The notes beneath the pieces were generated by a model. That model was not told the DNA's origin. It saw only the letters and a list, made by a program, of their open reading frames with translations, and searched no databases. This document shows positions 43,931-52,657 of a stretch of DNA of 64,000 bases, in pieces; within the stretch, counting starts at the first letter, position 1, and each line of letters starts with the position of its first letter. The stretch is taken from assembly GCF_029223545.1 (NCBI RefSeq), contig NZ_CP097870.1, positions 992,001 through 1,056,000 on the forward strand, read 5' to 3'. The DNA comes from Thauera sp. GDN1. GTDB lineage: Bacteria > Pseudomonadota > Gammaproteobacteria > Burkholderiales > Rhodocyclaceae. The translations under genes and the position numbers were made by a program.

Positions 43931-44896
43931 ATGAAGGAACTCACAAGCTACGCCGATGGTGTGCATGCGGTGGATTCGGGCTACGGCCGCCCGCAGCTCG
44001 CAGCCGTCCACATCGTCGTGCACGACGGTCGTGCCGCGATCGTCGACACCGGCAGCAATGCCTCGGTACCGCGCGTGCTCGGCGCGCTCGCCGCCCTGGG
44101 CATCGCGCCCGAGGCGGTGGATTGGGTGATGCTGACCCACATCCACCTCGACCACGCCGGCGGCGCCGGCAGCCTGATGTGCGCGCTGCCGCAGGCGAAG
44201 CTGCTGGTGCATCCGCGCGGCGTCCGGCACATGATCGATCCCACCAGATTGTGGGAGGGCACCAGCGCGGTGTATGGCGCCGAGCGCGCCTACGAGCTCT
44301 ACGGTCGGCTGGTGCCGGTGCCCGCCGAGCGCATCGTGCCGGCGACCGACGGCCTCGCTATCCTGCTCGGCAGCCGCCAGTTCCGCGTCTTCGACACGCC
44401 CGGCCACGCCCGCCACCACATCTGCATCTGGGACGCGAGCGCGCGGGCCTTCTTCACCGGCGACACCTTCGGCCTGTCCTACCGCGAACTCGACGTCGAC
44501 GGCCGACCCTTCATCATGCCCACCACCACGCCGACGCAGTTCGAGCCGCAGGCCATGCACGCCTCGATCGACCGCATGCTGGCGATGCAGCCGCAGGCGA
44601 TGTACCTGACCCACTACAGCCGCGTGACCGAGGTCGAGCGCCTCGGTGCCGACCTGCACCGGCTGATCGACACCATGGTCGCGGTGGCCTCCGCCGCGCG
44701 CGGCACCGGCGTCGCCCGCCATGTCGAGATCCTCGCCGGCCTCGAGCAGATCGTGCGCGAGGAGGCGGCACGCCAGAACTGGGCGCTCGACGAGGACGAC
44801 ACGCTCGAGCTGCTGCGCATGGACCTCGAGCTCAACGCCCAGGGGCTCGGCGTGTGGCTCGACAGACTGCGCATGGCCGAAGCGGAAACGGCCTGA
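43931..44896 (+). CDS. MBL-fold metallo-hydrolase
   Basis: The 321-residue protein has the metallo-beta-lactamase fold: TH-I-H-L-D-H motif in MLTHIHLDHAGGAG, a later histidine in FDTPGHARHHICIWD, and an aspartate in FFTGDTFGLSYREL. These would bind two metal ions. The last 70 residues form a helical domain resembling other uncharacterised family members. AGGAGG precedes the start. The next gene, tcdA, begins two bases after the stop, so the two are almost certainly co-transcribed. Substrate unknown; thioesterase or glyoxalase-like activity is possible. Confidence 0.85.
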   Translation: MKELTSYADGVHAVDSGYGRPQLAAVHIVVHDGRAAIVDTGSNASVPRVLGALAALGIAPEAVDWVMLTHIHLDHAGGAGSLMCALPQAKLLVHPRGVRHMIDPTRLWEGTSAVYGAERAYELYGRLVPVPAERIVPATDGLAILLGSRQFRVFDTPGHARHHICIWDASARAFFTGDTFGLSYRELDVDGRPFIMPTTTPTQFEPQAMHASIDRMLAMQPQAMYLTHYSRVTEVERLGADLHRLIDTMVAVASAARGTGVARHVEILAGLEQIVREEAARQNWALDEDDTLELLRMDLELNAQGLGVWLDRLRMAEAETA

Positions 44897-44898
44897 GC

Positions 44899-45741
44899 AT
44901 GCAACCGCCGGAGCTCGACCTCGACGCCGCGCGCCGCTTCGGCGGCATCGACCGCCTGTATGGGGCCGGCACCATCGACGCCCTCCATGTCGCGCACGCC
45001 TGCGTGATCGGCATCGGCGGCGTCGGCTCGTGGGCGGTCGAGGCGCTCGCGCGCAGCGGCGTCGGTCGCCTCACGCTGATCGACCTCGACCACGTCGCCG
45101 AGTCCAACATCAACCGCCAGGCCCATGCGCTGGACGGCACGCTCGGCATGGCCAAGGTCGGCGCCATGGCGGCGCGCATCGCGGGCATCAATCCGGCCTG
45201 CCGGGTCGAGGTGGTCGAGGATTTCGTCACCGCCGACAATGCCGCCGAGCTGATCCAGTGCTTCGACGCCGTCGTCGATGCCATCGACAACGTCCGCGCC
45301 AAGGTCGCGATCGCCGCCGTCTGCCGGCAGCGCCGCATCCCGCTGGTGATGGCCGGCGGGGCAGGGGGCAAGCTGGACCCCGCGCGCATCTGCATCGACG
45401 ACCTGTCGCGCACGCTGCAGGATCCGTTGCTGTCCAAGGTGCGGGCACGGCTGCGCAAGGAGCACGGTTTCACCCGCGATCCGAAGAAGAAATTCGGCAT
45501 CGAGGCGGTGTTCTCGACCGAACCTCTGCGCTTTCCGGCGGTCCAGGCCTGCGACGCGGACGCCCACGCCGGCACCGCACGCGCGGCGCCGCACGGGCTG
45601 GCCTGTGCCGGATACGGCTCGAGCATGGCGGTCACCGCCAGCGTCGGTCTGTTCTGCGCGGCGCGTGCGCTGGACCACCTGTTGCGCGCAGGCGCCCGTC
45701 GTCTCGAACCCGCCGCCGCCACATCCACGGAGATTGCCTGA
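44899..45741 (+). CDS. tcdA: tRNA threonylcarbamoyladenosine dehydratase
   Basis: The 280-residue E1-like (ThiF/MoeB fold) ATP-dependent enzyme converts t6A37 of tRNA to its cyclic form. The nucleotide-binding glycine motif is CVIGIGGVGSWAVEALARSG, followed by DLDHVAESNINRQ and the family region DDLSRTLQDPLLSKVRARLR. MoeB-type zinc cysteines are absent, as expected for TcdA. It starts two bases after the MBL gene and its stop overlaps the cbiX start. Confidence 0.93.
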   Translation: MQPPELDLDAARRFGGIDRLYGAGTIDALHVAHACVIGIGGVGSWAVEALARSGVGRLTLIDLDHVAESNINRQAHALDGTLGMAKVGAMAARIAGINPACRVEVVEDFVTADNAAELIQCFDAVVDAIDNVRAKVAIAAVCRQRRIPLVMAGGAGGKLDPARICIDDLSRTLQDPLLSKVRARLRKEHGFTRDPKKKFGIEAVFSTEPLRFPAVQACDADAHAGTARAAPHGLACAGYGSSMAVTASVGLFCAARALDHLLRAGARRLEPAAATSTEIA

Positions 45742-46127
45742 TGACCGCTGTGCCCCGACCCGATTCCGCCATCGTCCTGTTCGGACACGGCGCCCGCGAC
45801 CCCGAGTGGGCGGGGCCGATGCGCCGCATCCGCGACACCCTGCTGGCCCGCCCTGAGGCGCCGCGGGTGGAGCTCGCCTTCCTCGAATTCATGAGCCCGA
45901 CCCTGCCCGAGGCAATCGCCGCACTGGCGCAGGCCGGTGTGCGCAAGGTCGCGGTCGTGCCCGTCTTCCTCGCCCAGGGCGGGCACCTCAAGCGCGACCT
46001 GCCGGTGCTGCTGGACGAGGCGCGCGCCGCCCATCCCGGCTGCGAGATCACGCTCGCCACCGCGGCCGGCGAGGCCGAGCCGGTCGTGCGCGCCATGGCC
46101 GACTACGCCGCCAGCTGTCTGGGCTGA
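45741..46127 (+). CDS. cbiX: Small CbiX-type sirohydrochlorin chelatase
   Basis: The 128-residue single-domain chelatase (CbiX-S type) inserts cobalt, or possibly iron or nickel, into sirohydrochlorin in cobalamin or siroheme synthesis. Metal-site histidines are seen in LFGHGARDPEWAGP and AQGGHLKRDLPVLL. Length is half that of two-domain CbiX/CbiK, so it should act as a homodimer. It overlaps tcdA by one base (TGATG), so expression is coupled although the pathways differ. Confidence 0.85.
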   Translation: MTAVPRPDSAIVLFGHGARDPEWAGPMRRIRDTLLARPEAPRVELAFLEFMSPTLPEAIAALAQAGVRKVAVVPVFLAQGGHLKRDLPVLLDEARAAHPGCEITLATAAGEAEPVVRAMADYAASCLG

Positions 46128-46160
46128 TCGCCGTTCCGGGCTCCGGCCCGGGCCCATGTT

Positions 46161-46220
46161 CGCGGGCAAGCCCGCTCCCGCCGTGCAGCGTCTGCGGTGG
46201 GGGCGGGCTTGCCCGCGATT
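46161..46220 (+). repeat. REPIN-like inverted repeat pair
   Basis: Two facing units of about 22 bp in the cbiX-adaptor gap each contain the hairpin GCGGG-CTTG-CCCGC next to a purine-rich head (GTGGGG on the right unit). The arms differ at only two or three positions. No T-run follows. Confidence 0.75.
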
Positions 46221-46251
46221 GGCGCTTGCCATCCGCGCAGGCGCAAGTCGC

Positions 46252-46283
46252 TTGACCATGCTTTATATAAGCATATACTTATA
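46252..46283 (+). promoter_or_regulatory. Efflux operon promoter overlapped by AT-rich palindrome
   Basis: TTGACC (46252-46257) and TATACT (46274-46279) are 16 bp apart. A perfect 6-bp inverted repeat, TATAAG (46266-46271) and CTTATA (46278-46283), covers the -10. The predicted start of transcription is at or next to the ATG at 46287, and no ribosome site is visible. This looks like a repressor operator on a leaderless transcript; the regulator is not adjacent. Confidence 0.55.
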
Positions 46284-46286
46284 ATC

Positions 46287-47399
46287 ATGAAGCCGATCAC
46301 GCTCCCCGCGCTTGCGCGTTCCTTTCCCGCGCGCTCGTCCCTCGTTCGCGCTGCCGGACTCCTCCTCGCGGCCGCGCTCGCCGCTCACGGCCCGCCCGGC
46401 CGGGCCGAGGTGCCGACCGTCCGCATCGAGTCGCGCGCCCTCGCGCCCGTGGTCGCCGCGGAGGCCACCATCGAGGCGGTACGCCAATCCACGCTCGCCG
46501 CCCAGATGCCGGGGCGCATCATCGCGCTCGGCGCGGACGCCGGGGATCGTGTCGGCAAGGGCCAGATGCTCGTCCGTATCGATCCCGCCGAAGCCTCGGC
46601 CGCCGTCGCGGCAGCCGAGGCGGGGATCGCCCAGGCGCAGACCGCGCTCGCCAACGCCCGTGCCGAGTACGCCCGCGCGCGCAGCCTGGTCGAGCGCAAG
46701 TTCCTCAGTCAGTCCGCCCTCGATGGCGCGCGCACGCAGTTCGAGGCCGCCGAGGCCCAGCTGCGCGCAGCGCGCGCGCTGCGCGAGCAGGCGGCCACCG
46801 TCCGCGGTTATGCCGAGGTGGTCTCGCCGCTGGACGGCCTGGTCGCGGCCCGACACATCGAGGCCGGCGAGATGGCCCAGCCGGGGCGCAACCTGCTCAC
46901 CGTGTACGACCCCGCGCAGATGCGCGCGGTGGCCGACCTCGCGCCGCAGCGCCTGGCCGAGCTCGGCGCCGGCCCGCTGCGCGCCAGCATCGAATTGCCC
47001 GCCAGCGGTCGCGTCATCGAGGCCGCCGCGGTGACCGTGCTGCCCGCCGCCGATGCGCGCACCCATACCGTACGCGTGCGCGTGGACCTGCCCGCCGGGG
47101 TGGCGGATGTGCTGCCCGGCAGCTTCGCGCGCGTGCATTTCCACGGCGCGGCCGCCGCTGCAGGCGCCGCGGGCCCGATCGTGATTCCCGCCGCCGCGGT
47201 GCTGCGCCGCGGCGAGCTCACCGCGGCCTATGCCGCCGACGGGCAGGGCGGCTTCGTCCTGCGCCAGATCCGTCTCGGCCGCGCGCTGCCCGGTGGCGAG
47301 GCGGTCGAGGTCCTCTCCGGCCTCAGGGGTGACGAGACCCTCGCCCTCGATCCGGTGCAGGCCGGCATCCAGGCCCGCGCGGCCGCGGCCGTGCGCTGA
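46287..47399 (+). CDS. RND efflux periplasmic adaptor (membrane fusion protein)
   Basis: The 370-residue exported protein has an N-terminal signal with hydrophobic core GLLLAAALAAHG. It has the lipoyl/barrel arrangement of HlyD-AcrA-type adaptors, with a long coiled coil around residues 95-165 (QTALANARAEYARARSLVE, LDGARTQFEAAEAQLRAARA). It should link the inner-membrane RND pump to an outer-membrane channel. The ATG lies directly at the predicted transcription start and lacks a ribosome site. No lipobox cysteine is seen, so it is probably a soluble or signal-anchored form. Confidence 0.9.
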   Translation: MKPITLPALARSFPARSSLVRAAGLLLAAALAAHGPPGRAEVPTVRIESRALAPVVAAEATIEAVRQSTLAAQMPGRIIALGADAGDRVGKGQMLVRIDPAEASAAVAAAEAGIAQAQTALANARAEYARARSLVERKFLSQSALDGARTQFEAAEAQLRAARALREQAATVRGYAEVVSPLDGLVAARHIEAGEMAQPGRNLLTVYDPAQMRAVADLAPQRLAELGAGPLRASIELPASGRVIEAAAVTVLPAADARTHTVRVRVDLPAGVADVLPGSFARVHFHGAAAAAGAAGPIVIPAAAVLRRGELTAAYAADGQGGFVLRQIRLGRALPGGEAVEVLSGLRGDETLALDPVQAGIQARAAAAVR

Positions 47400-47413
47400 G
47401 CCGGGAGACCGTC

Positions 47414-50400
47414 ATGGACAAGCCCCTCGGCATCTCCGGCCGTATCGCGGCCGGCTTCCAGCGCAACGCGATCACGCCGCTGCTGGCGCTGGTGCTGCTG
47501 CTGGCCGGCATCTTCGCCACCCTGATCACGCCCAAGGAGGAAGAGCCGCAGATCGACGTCACCATGGCCAACGTGCTGGTGCCCTTCCCGGGCGCCTCGG
47601 CGCGCGACGTCGAGGCCCTGGTGGCGCGGCCGGCCGAGCAGGTGCTGTCGCGCATCGCCGGCGTCGAGCATGTCTACACCGTGTCGCGCCCCGGCATGGC
47701 GGTCATCACCGTGCAGTTCGAGGTCGGCGTGCCCAACCAGACCGCGCTGGTGCGGCTCTACGACACGGTGGACTCCCACGCCGACTGGCTGTCGCCCCAG
47801 CTCGGTGTCGGCAAGCCGCTGATCAAGCCCAAGGGCATCGACGACGTGCCGATCGTCAGCTTCACGCTGTGGACCGCCGACCCCGAGCGCGCCGCGTTCT
47901 CGCTGCAGCAGGTCGCGCGCGCGATCGAGACCGAGTTGAAGCGCATCCCCGGCACGCGCGACGTCGCCACCCTCGGCGGTCCCGGCCACGTGATCCGGGT
48001 GAACATGGACATCGAGCGCATGAACGCGCACGGCGTCACCGCCCAGGACCTGCGCGGCGCGCTTCAGCTCGCCAACGCCTCGCAGCCGGCGGGCAGCCTG
48101 GTCGCGGGCAACAAGGAAGTGCTGGTGCAGACCGGCACCTACCTCGAATCCGCCGAGGACGTGCGCAGCCTGGTGGTCGGCGTGCAGGAGCGCAAGCCGG
48201 TGTTCCTGCGCGACGTCGCCGAGGTGGTCGACGGCCCCGACCAGCCCGCGCAGTACGTCTGGTTCGGCACCGGCGCCGCCGCCGAGCAGCGCGGCATCGG
48301 CCAGCACGGCCTGTTCCCCGCGGTCACGCTGGCGCTGTCGAAGAAGCCCGGCGCCAACGCCGCCGACGTCGCCCAGGCGGCGATGCAGCGCCTGGAGAAC
48401 CTGCGCGGCAGCCTGATCCCGGAGGGCGTGGAGATCACCGTCACCCGCGACTACGGCAAGACCGCCAACGACAAGGCCAACCAGCTGATCGGCAAGCTCG
48501 CCTTCGCCACCGCCGCGGTGGTGGCGCTGGTGTTCTTCGCGCTCGGCCGGCGCGAGGCGATCATCGTCGGCATCGCGGTCACCCTCACGCTTGCGGCGAC
48601 GCTGTTCGCCTCCTGGGCCTGGGGCTTCACGCTCAACCGGGTGTCGCTGTTCGCGCTGATCTTCTCGATCGGCATCCTGGTGGACGACGCCATCGTGGTG
48701 GTGGAGAACATCCACCGCTGGCACACGCTCGAGCCCGACACGCCGCTGTGGAAGCTGATCCCGAAAGCGGTCGACGAGGTCGGCGGGCCCACCATCCTCG
48801 CCACGTTCACGGTGATCGCGGCGCTGCTGCCGATGGCCTTCGTGACCGGGCTGATGGGCCCCTACATGAGCCCGATCCCGATCAACGCCTCGATGGGCAT
48901 GTTCATCTCGCTGGTGGTGGCCTTCGTGGTCACGCCCTGGCTCGCGCAGAAGTTGCTGAAGAACGTCGACGCCCACCAGCACGGCGGCGAGGACAGGATG
49001 ACGAAGCGCCTCGACGGCCTCTTCCGCCGCGTGATGACGCCGATGTTCGACGCCCGCCGCGGCGGCCGCAACCGGCTCGCGCTGTGGATGGTGGTGTTCG
49101 CACTCATCGGCGCCTCGGTGGCGCTGCCGGTGGTGCAGTTCGTGGTGATGAAGATGCTGCCCTTCGACAACAAGAGCGAGTTCCAGATCGTGCTCGACAT
49201 GCCGGTCGGCACGCCGGTCGAGGACACCGCGCGCGTGCTCAACGAGATCGGCGCCCATCTGGCCACCGTCCCCGAGGTCACCGACTGGCAGTCCTACGCC
49301 GGCGCCGCCGCACCGATCAACTTCAACGGCCTGGTGCGCCAGTACTACCTGAGGAGCGCGCCGGAGCAGGGCGACATCCAGGTCAACCTGGTCGACAAGA
49401 AGGCGCGCAGCCGCCAGAGCCACGAGATCGCGGTGTCGGTGCGCGACGCGGTCACCGAGATCGCGCGCCGCAACGGCGGCAACGCCAAGGTGGTGGAAGT
49501 GCCGCCGGGCCCGCCGGTGCTGTCGCCGATCGTCGCCGAGATCTACGGCCCGGACTACGACGGCCAGGTGGAAGTGGCCAGGCGTGTGCGCGCCGCTTTC
49601 GAGGACACGCCCGACATCGTCGGCGTCGACGACACGGTGGACGAGGACGCGCCCAAGCTGGTGCTGCGCGTCGACCAGGCCAAGGCCGCGCGCATGGGTG
49701 TGGCCCAGGCCGACATCGTCGAGGTCGTGCGCCTGGGGCTGTCCGGCGAGAACGTCACCCCGGTGCATGGCGGCGACAACAAGTACGAGATCCCGGTGCG
49801 CATCCAGCTGCCGGCGGTACGCCAGTCCGACCTCGCCGACCTGCTCGCGATGCAGGTGCGCGCGCGCGGCGGCGACAACGCCGGTCAGCTGGTGAAGATC
49901 TCCGAGGTGGTGCAGGTCGCCGAGACCCGCCGCGAGCAGATCCTCTACCGCAAGGACCTGCTGCCGGTGGTGTACGTGACCGGCGACATGGGCGGCAAGC
50001 TGGATTCGCCGCTGTACGGCATGTTCGACATCCGTTCGAAGGTGAATGGCATGGCGCTCGAGGGCGCGCCGGGGCTGGCCGGCACGCTGGGCGAATGGTT
50101 CATCAACCAGCCCGCCGACCCCTACGCCGGCTACCAGCTCAAGTGGGACGGCGAGTGGCAGATCACCTACGAGACCTTCCGCGACATGGGCGCCGCCTAC
50201 GCGGTGGGCCTGGTGCTGATCTATCTGCTGGTGGTGGCGCAGTTCAGGAGCTATCTGGTGCCGCTGATCATCATGGCGCCGATCCCGCTCACCATCGTCG
50301 GCGTGATGCCCGGCCACGCGCTGTTCGGCGCGCAATTCACCGCGACCTCGATGATCGGCATGATCGCGCTCGCCGGCATCATCGTGCGCAACTCCATCCT

Positions 50401-50689
50401 GCTGGTGGATTTCGTCAATCAGCAGGTCGCCGAAGGGATGGAGTTCGGCGAGGCCCTGATCCGCGCCGCCGCGGTGCGCGCCAAGCCGATCGGGCTCACG
50501 GCGCTGGCGGCGATGATCGGCGCGGTGTTCATCCTCGACGACCCGATCTTCAACGGCCTGGCCATCAGCCTGATCTTCGGCATCTTCGTGTCCACCGTGC
50601 TCACCCTGGTGGTGATCCCGGTGCTGTACTACGCGGCCATGCGCGGCCGCATCGCCCGTCTGCAAAACCCCGAGGAGAATCCCGCATGA
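47414..50689 (+). CDS. RND family efflux permease
   Basis: The 1091-residue inner-membrane proton-driven pump of the AcrB/MdtB superfamily has 12 predicted helices and two large periplasmic loops. The proton-relay aspartates are present in the TM4 motif GILVDDAIVVVENIHRWHTL. The C-terminal half repeats the fold with MIALAGIIVRNSILLVDFVN. Length is a little above classical AcrB. It starts 14 nt after the adaptor and its stop overlaps the next gene by four bases. Substrate unknown: sequence alone does not separate drug from metal export, although no heavy-metal (CusA) methionine pattern was noticed. Confidence 0.92.
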   Translation: MDKPLGISGRIAAGFQRNAITPLLALVLLLAGIFATLITPKEEEPQIDVTMANVLVPFPGASARDVEALVARPAEQVLSRIAGVEHVYTVSRPGMAVITVQFEVGVPNQTALVRLYDTVDSHADWLSPQLGVGKPLIKPKGIDDVPIVSFTLWTADPERAAFSLQQVARAIETELKRIPGTRDVATLGGPGHVIRVNMDIERMNAHGVTAQDLRGALQLANASQPAGSLVAGNKEVLVQTGTYLESAEDVRSLVVGVQERKPVFLRDVAEVVDGPDQPAQYVWFGTGAAAEQRGIGQHGLFPAVTLALSKKPGANAADVAQAAMQRLENLRGSLIPEGVEITVTRDYGKTANDKANQLIGKLAFATAAVVALVFFALGRREAIIVGIAVTLTLAATLFASWAWGFTLNRVSLFALIFSIGILVDDAIVVVENIHRWHTLEPDTPLWKLIPKAVDEVGGPTILATFTVIAALLPMAFVTGLMGPYMSPIPINASMGMFISLVVAFVVTPWLAQKLLKNVDAHQHGGEDRMTKRLDGLFRRVMTPMFDARRGGRNRLALWMVVFALIGASVALPVVQFVVMKMLPFDNKSEFQIVLDMPVGTPVEDTARVLNEIGAHLATVPEVTDWQSYAGAAAPINFNGLVRQYYLRSAPEQGDIQVNLVDKKARSRQSHEIAVSVRDAVTEIARRNGGNAKVVEVPPGPPVLSPIVAEIYGPDYDGQVEVARRVRAAFEDTPDIVGVDDTVDEDAPKLVLRVDQAKAARMGVAQADIVEVVRLGLSGENVTPVHGGDNKYEIPVRIQLPAVRQSDLADLLAMQVRARGGDNAGQLVKISEVVQVAETRREQILYRKDLLPVVYVTGDMGGKLDSPLYGMFDIRSKVNGMALEGAPGLAGTLGEWFINQPADPYAGYQLKWDGEWQITYETFRDMGAAYAVGLVLIYLLVVAQFRSYLVPLIIMAPIPLTIVGVMPGHALFGAQFTATSMIGMIALAGIIVRNSILLVDFVNQQVAEGMEFGEALIRAAAVRAKPIGLTALAAMIGAVFILDDPIFNGLAISLIFGIFVSTVLTLVVIPVLYYAAMRGRIARLQNPEENPA

Positions 50690-50907
50690 CCACCAACGAC
50701 TACGTCCGCGCCTTCGCCGGCGCCTTCGTCCTGATCTCGCTCGCGCTCGGCGTCGAGGCCTCGCCGCTCTTCGTCAGCAAGCACTTCCTGTGGGTGACCG
50801 GCTTCGTCGGCCTCAACCTGTTCCAGAGCGCCTTCACCGGGCTGTGCCCGCTGGTGAACATCCTGCACAAGCTGGGTGTCAAGGACGGCCCGGCGAGCTG
50901 CAACTGA
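50686..50907 (+). CDS. DUF2892 (YgaP-like) small membrane protein
   Basis: The 73-residue protein has two hydrophobic segments (about 9-27 and 35-52) and the family-like NLFQSAFTGLCPLVNILHKL with a conserved cysteine. It ends in CN after a second cysteine. The ATG overlaps the RND stop (ATGA), indicating translational coupling. Such domains are often fused to rhodaneses or placed in sulfur or redox operons, so an accessory role to the pump is possible but not established. Confidence 0.8.
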   Translation: MTTNDYVRAFAGAFVLISLALGVEASPLFVSKHFLWVTGFVGLNLFQSAFTGLCPLVNILHKLGVKDGPASCN

Positions 50908-50931
50908 ACTGCGGGGCCGGCACCGAAGCAA

Positions 50932-50994
50932 TCGCGGCTTCCGCCGCTCCCACTGTGTCGGCGACCCGACCAGTGGGAGCGGCGGAAGCCGCGA
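50932..50994 (+). repeat. REPIN-like perfect inverted repeat
   Basis: A perfect 23-bp inverted repeat with a 17-nt spacer. Each unit reads GTGGGA-GCGGC-GGAA-GCCGC-GA in its own orientation. It lies between the convergent DUF2892 and dsbB genes, where a large cruciform could act on both transcripts. There is no T-tract. Confidence 0.8.
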
Positions 50995-51017
50995 ACCTCG
51001 CACCGCCGAGCGCGCGA

Positions 51018-51524
51018 TCAGGCCCGGCGCAGCAGCATCCAGGCGGCGAACAGCACGGTTGCGGTGAAGCTCACCAGCGACCAGTTGGCGATCGACAGGC
51101 CGAGGAAGGTCCATTCGATCACGGTGCAGTCGCCCGCACCGCGGAAGATCATCGGCAGCGCCTGCGCGAGCGGGAAGCTCTCGAGCATGAACTCCAGGCC
51201 CGGGCCGCATTCCGGGATCAGCGGCGGGTCGATCTGCATCCAGCTCTGGCGTGCGGCGATGACGCCGCCGGTCAGCGCCGCGGCGCCGATCAGGCCGGCA
51301 TAGACGCGTTCGCCGGTGCGCCCGGGGGCGTGGATGGCCGCGATCAGCGCGATCAGCGCCGCGGTCGCGAAGGCGTAGCGCTGCATGATGCACATCGGGC
51401 ACGGTTCCAGGCCGACGACGTGCTGCAGGTAGAGGCCGAAGCCGAGCAGCCCGGTCGCGACCAGGAACAGCGCGAGATAGAGCACCCGTGCGGGCAGGTG
51501 AAGGATTCGTGCAATCAGGGTCAT
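51018..51524 (-). CDS. dsbB: Disulfide bond formation protein B
   Basis: The 168-residue inner-membrane protein reoxidises DsbA with quinone. Four hydrophobic segments are present. The first redox pair is CPMC (Cys-42, Cys-45). The second pair is provided by IPECGPGLEF and GAGDCTVIEW in the periplasmic loop. The quinone-site arginine after CPMCIMQR is kept. Only its own start region is upstream; there is no dsbA nearby. Confidence 0.95.
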   Translation of the reverse strand: MTLIARILHLPARVLYLALFLVATGLLGFGLYLQHVVGLEPCPMCIMQRYAFATAALIALIAAIHAPGRTGERVYAGLIGAAALTGGVIAARQSWMQIDPPLIPECGPGLEFMLESFPLAQALPMIFRGAGDCTVIEWTFLGLSIANWSLVSFTATVLFAAWMLLRRA

Positions 51525-51663
51525 CGTGTTTCAGGGTCCGGAAGAGGGCGCCATTGTAAGCGGCGCCTCGCGCCCAGGGGGCACGTCATCGCGCGGCGGA
51601 AAGGCGCAGTTCCCACGGCCTTTTCGCACGCCTGTCCTCCGACCGCGGCTCCCCGACGCCAGT

Positions 51664-52560
51664 TCAAGCGACGAACGCGGCCTGCAGCATGTCGAGGAAG
51701 GCACGCGTCTTGGCCGGCATCAGCTTGCGTCCCGGGAACACCGCCCAGGCGGTGATCGACGGCAGGCACCAGTCGGCCATCACGCGCTGCAGTTCGCCGC
51801 GGCGCACATAGGGCGCGGCGAAATAGTCCGGCACCGCGGCGATGCCGGTGCCGGCGCGCGCGAAGCGGATCAGCAGCTCGGGCGAATTGGCGGTGATCGA
51901 ACCCGGCGGCACGCCGTCCCAGCGTGCATCCGCGCGTAGCAGTGTCCACCCGATCGGCTCGCCGGTGCGCGCCAGCAGGCGCAATGCGCGGTGGCGGTGC
52001 AGCTCTTCCGGGGCCGTCGGTTCGCCGTGTTCGGCGACGTAGCCCGGCGAGGCGTACAGCCCGGACGGGAAGTCCGCCAGCCGGCGTGCGGCGAGCAGGG
52101 TGTCGTCGGGCAGGGCGCCCATGCGGATCGCAAGGTCGAAGTTCTCGCCGAGCAGGTCCACCCGGCGCGGCGACAGGTCCAGCTCCAGCGTCACCGCCGG
52201 ATGCAGCGCCGAGAACGCGGCCAGCATGTCGGTCAGCAGCAGGTTGGCGAAGTCGTTCGGCATCGACACGCGCAGCCGCCCGCTCGGCCGCGCCTGCCTG
52301 TTCTCGGCCAGCGCGGCCACCGCACCGACCTCGGTCTCCACCTGACGCGCGTGCTCGAGCAGGGCGCTGCCGAATTCGGTGATGTTCAGGCGCCGTGTGG
52401 TGCGCAGCAGCAGGCGTTCGCCCAGGCGCTCCTCGAGCTGCGACAGCCGGCGCGATACGGTCGATTTCGGCAGGCCGAGGCGGTCCGCGGCGGCGGTGAA
52501 GCTGCCCTCGTCGACGACGCGCACGAAGATCAGCAGGTCATTGGGGTCTATTTGTTCCAT
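51664..52560 (-). CDS. LysR-family transcriptional regulator
   Basis: The 298-residue protein has an N-terminal winged helix (FTAAADRLGLPKSTVSRRLS) and a substrate-binding domain typical of the LTTR group that responds to aromatic or quinone compounds. It is divergent from the flavin oxidoreductase gene across a 97-bp gap with palindromes. This arrangement implies it regulates azoR and pirin and probably itself. The start ATG lies inside a 7-bp inverted repeat. Confidence 0.9.
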   Translation of the reverse strand: MEQIDPNDLLIFVRVVDEGSFTAAADRLGLPKSTVSRRLSQLEERLGERLLLRTTRRLNITEFGSALLEHARQVETEVGAVAALAENRQARPSGRLRVSMPNDFANLLLTDMLAAFSALHPAVTLELDLSPRRVDLLGENFDLAIRMGALPDDTLLAARRLADFPSGLYASPGYVAEHGEPTAPEELHRHRALRLLARTGEPIGWTLLRADARWDGVPPGSITANSPELLIRFARAGTGIAAVPDYFAAPYVRRGELQRVMADWCLPSITAWAVFPGRKLMPAKTRAFLDMLQAAFVA

Positions 52561-52618
52561 GTGAGGAACAATGATGTCTATTTCGATGGATTAATGCAAA
52601 GAAGAGAATTGAATAGAC
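52546..52618. promoter_or_regulatory. Candidate LysR operator region
   Basis: A perfect inverted repeat TTGTTCC (52552-52558) and GGAACAA (52565-52571) spans the LysR start codon. In addition the box GTCTATT occurs three times: 52546-52552, 52576-52582 and inverted at 52612-52618. The first two are exactly 30 bp apart, compatible with the same face of the helix. Binding is inferred. Confidence 0.5.
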
Positions 52619-52657
52619 TTCGCTTCACCTGATCCCCCAACCGTCGAGGACCCGAAC

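Noticed and set aside
46280..46285. TATAAT immediately before the adaptor ATG as the -10
   Set aside because: It would place the transcription start inside the coding sequence; TATACT at 46274 with TTGACC fits better.
50932..50994. REPIN hairpins read as intrinsic terminators
   Set aside because: None is followed by a T-run, and the same unit recurs in divergent as well as convergent gaps.
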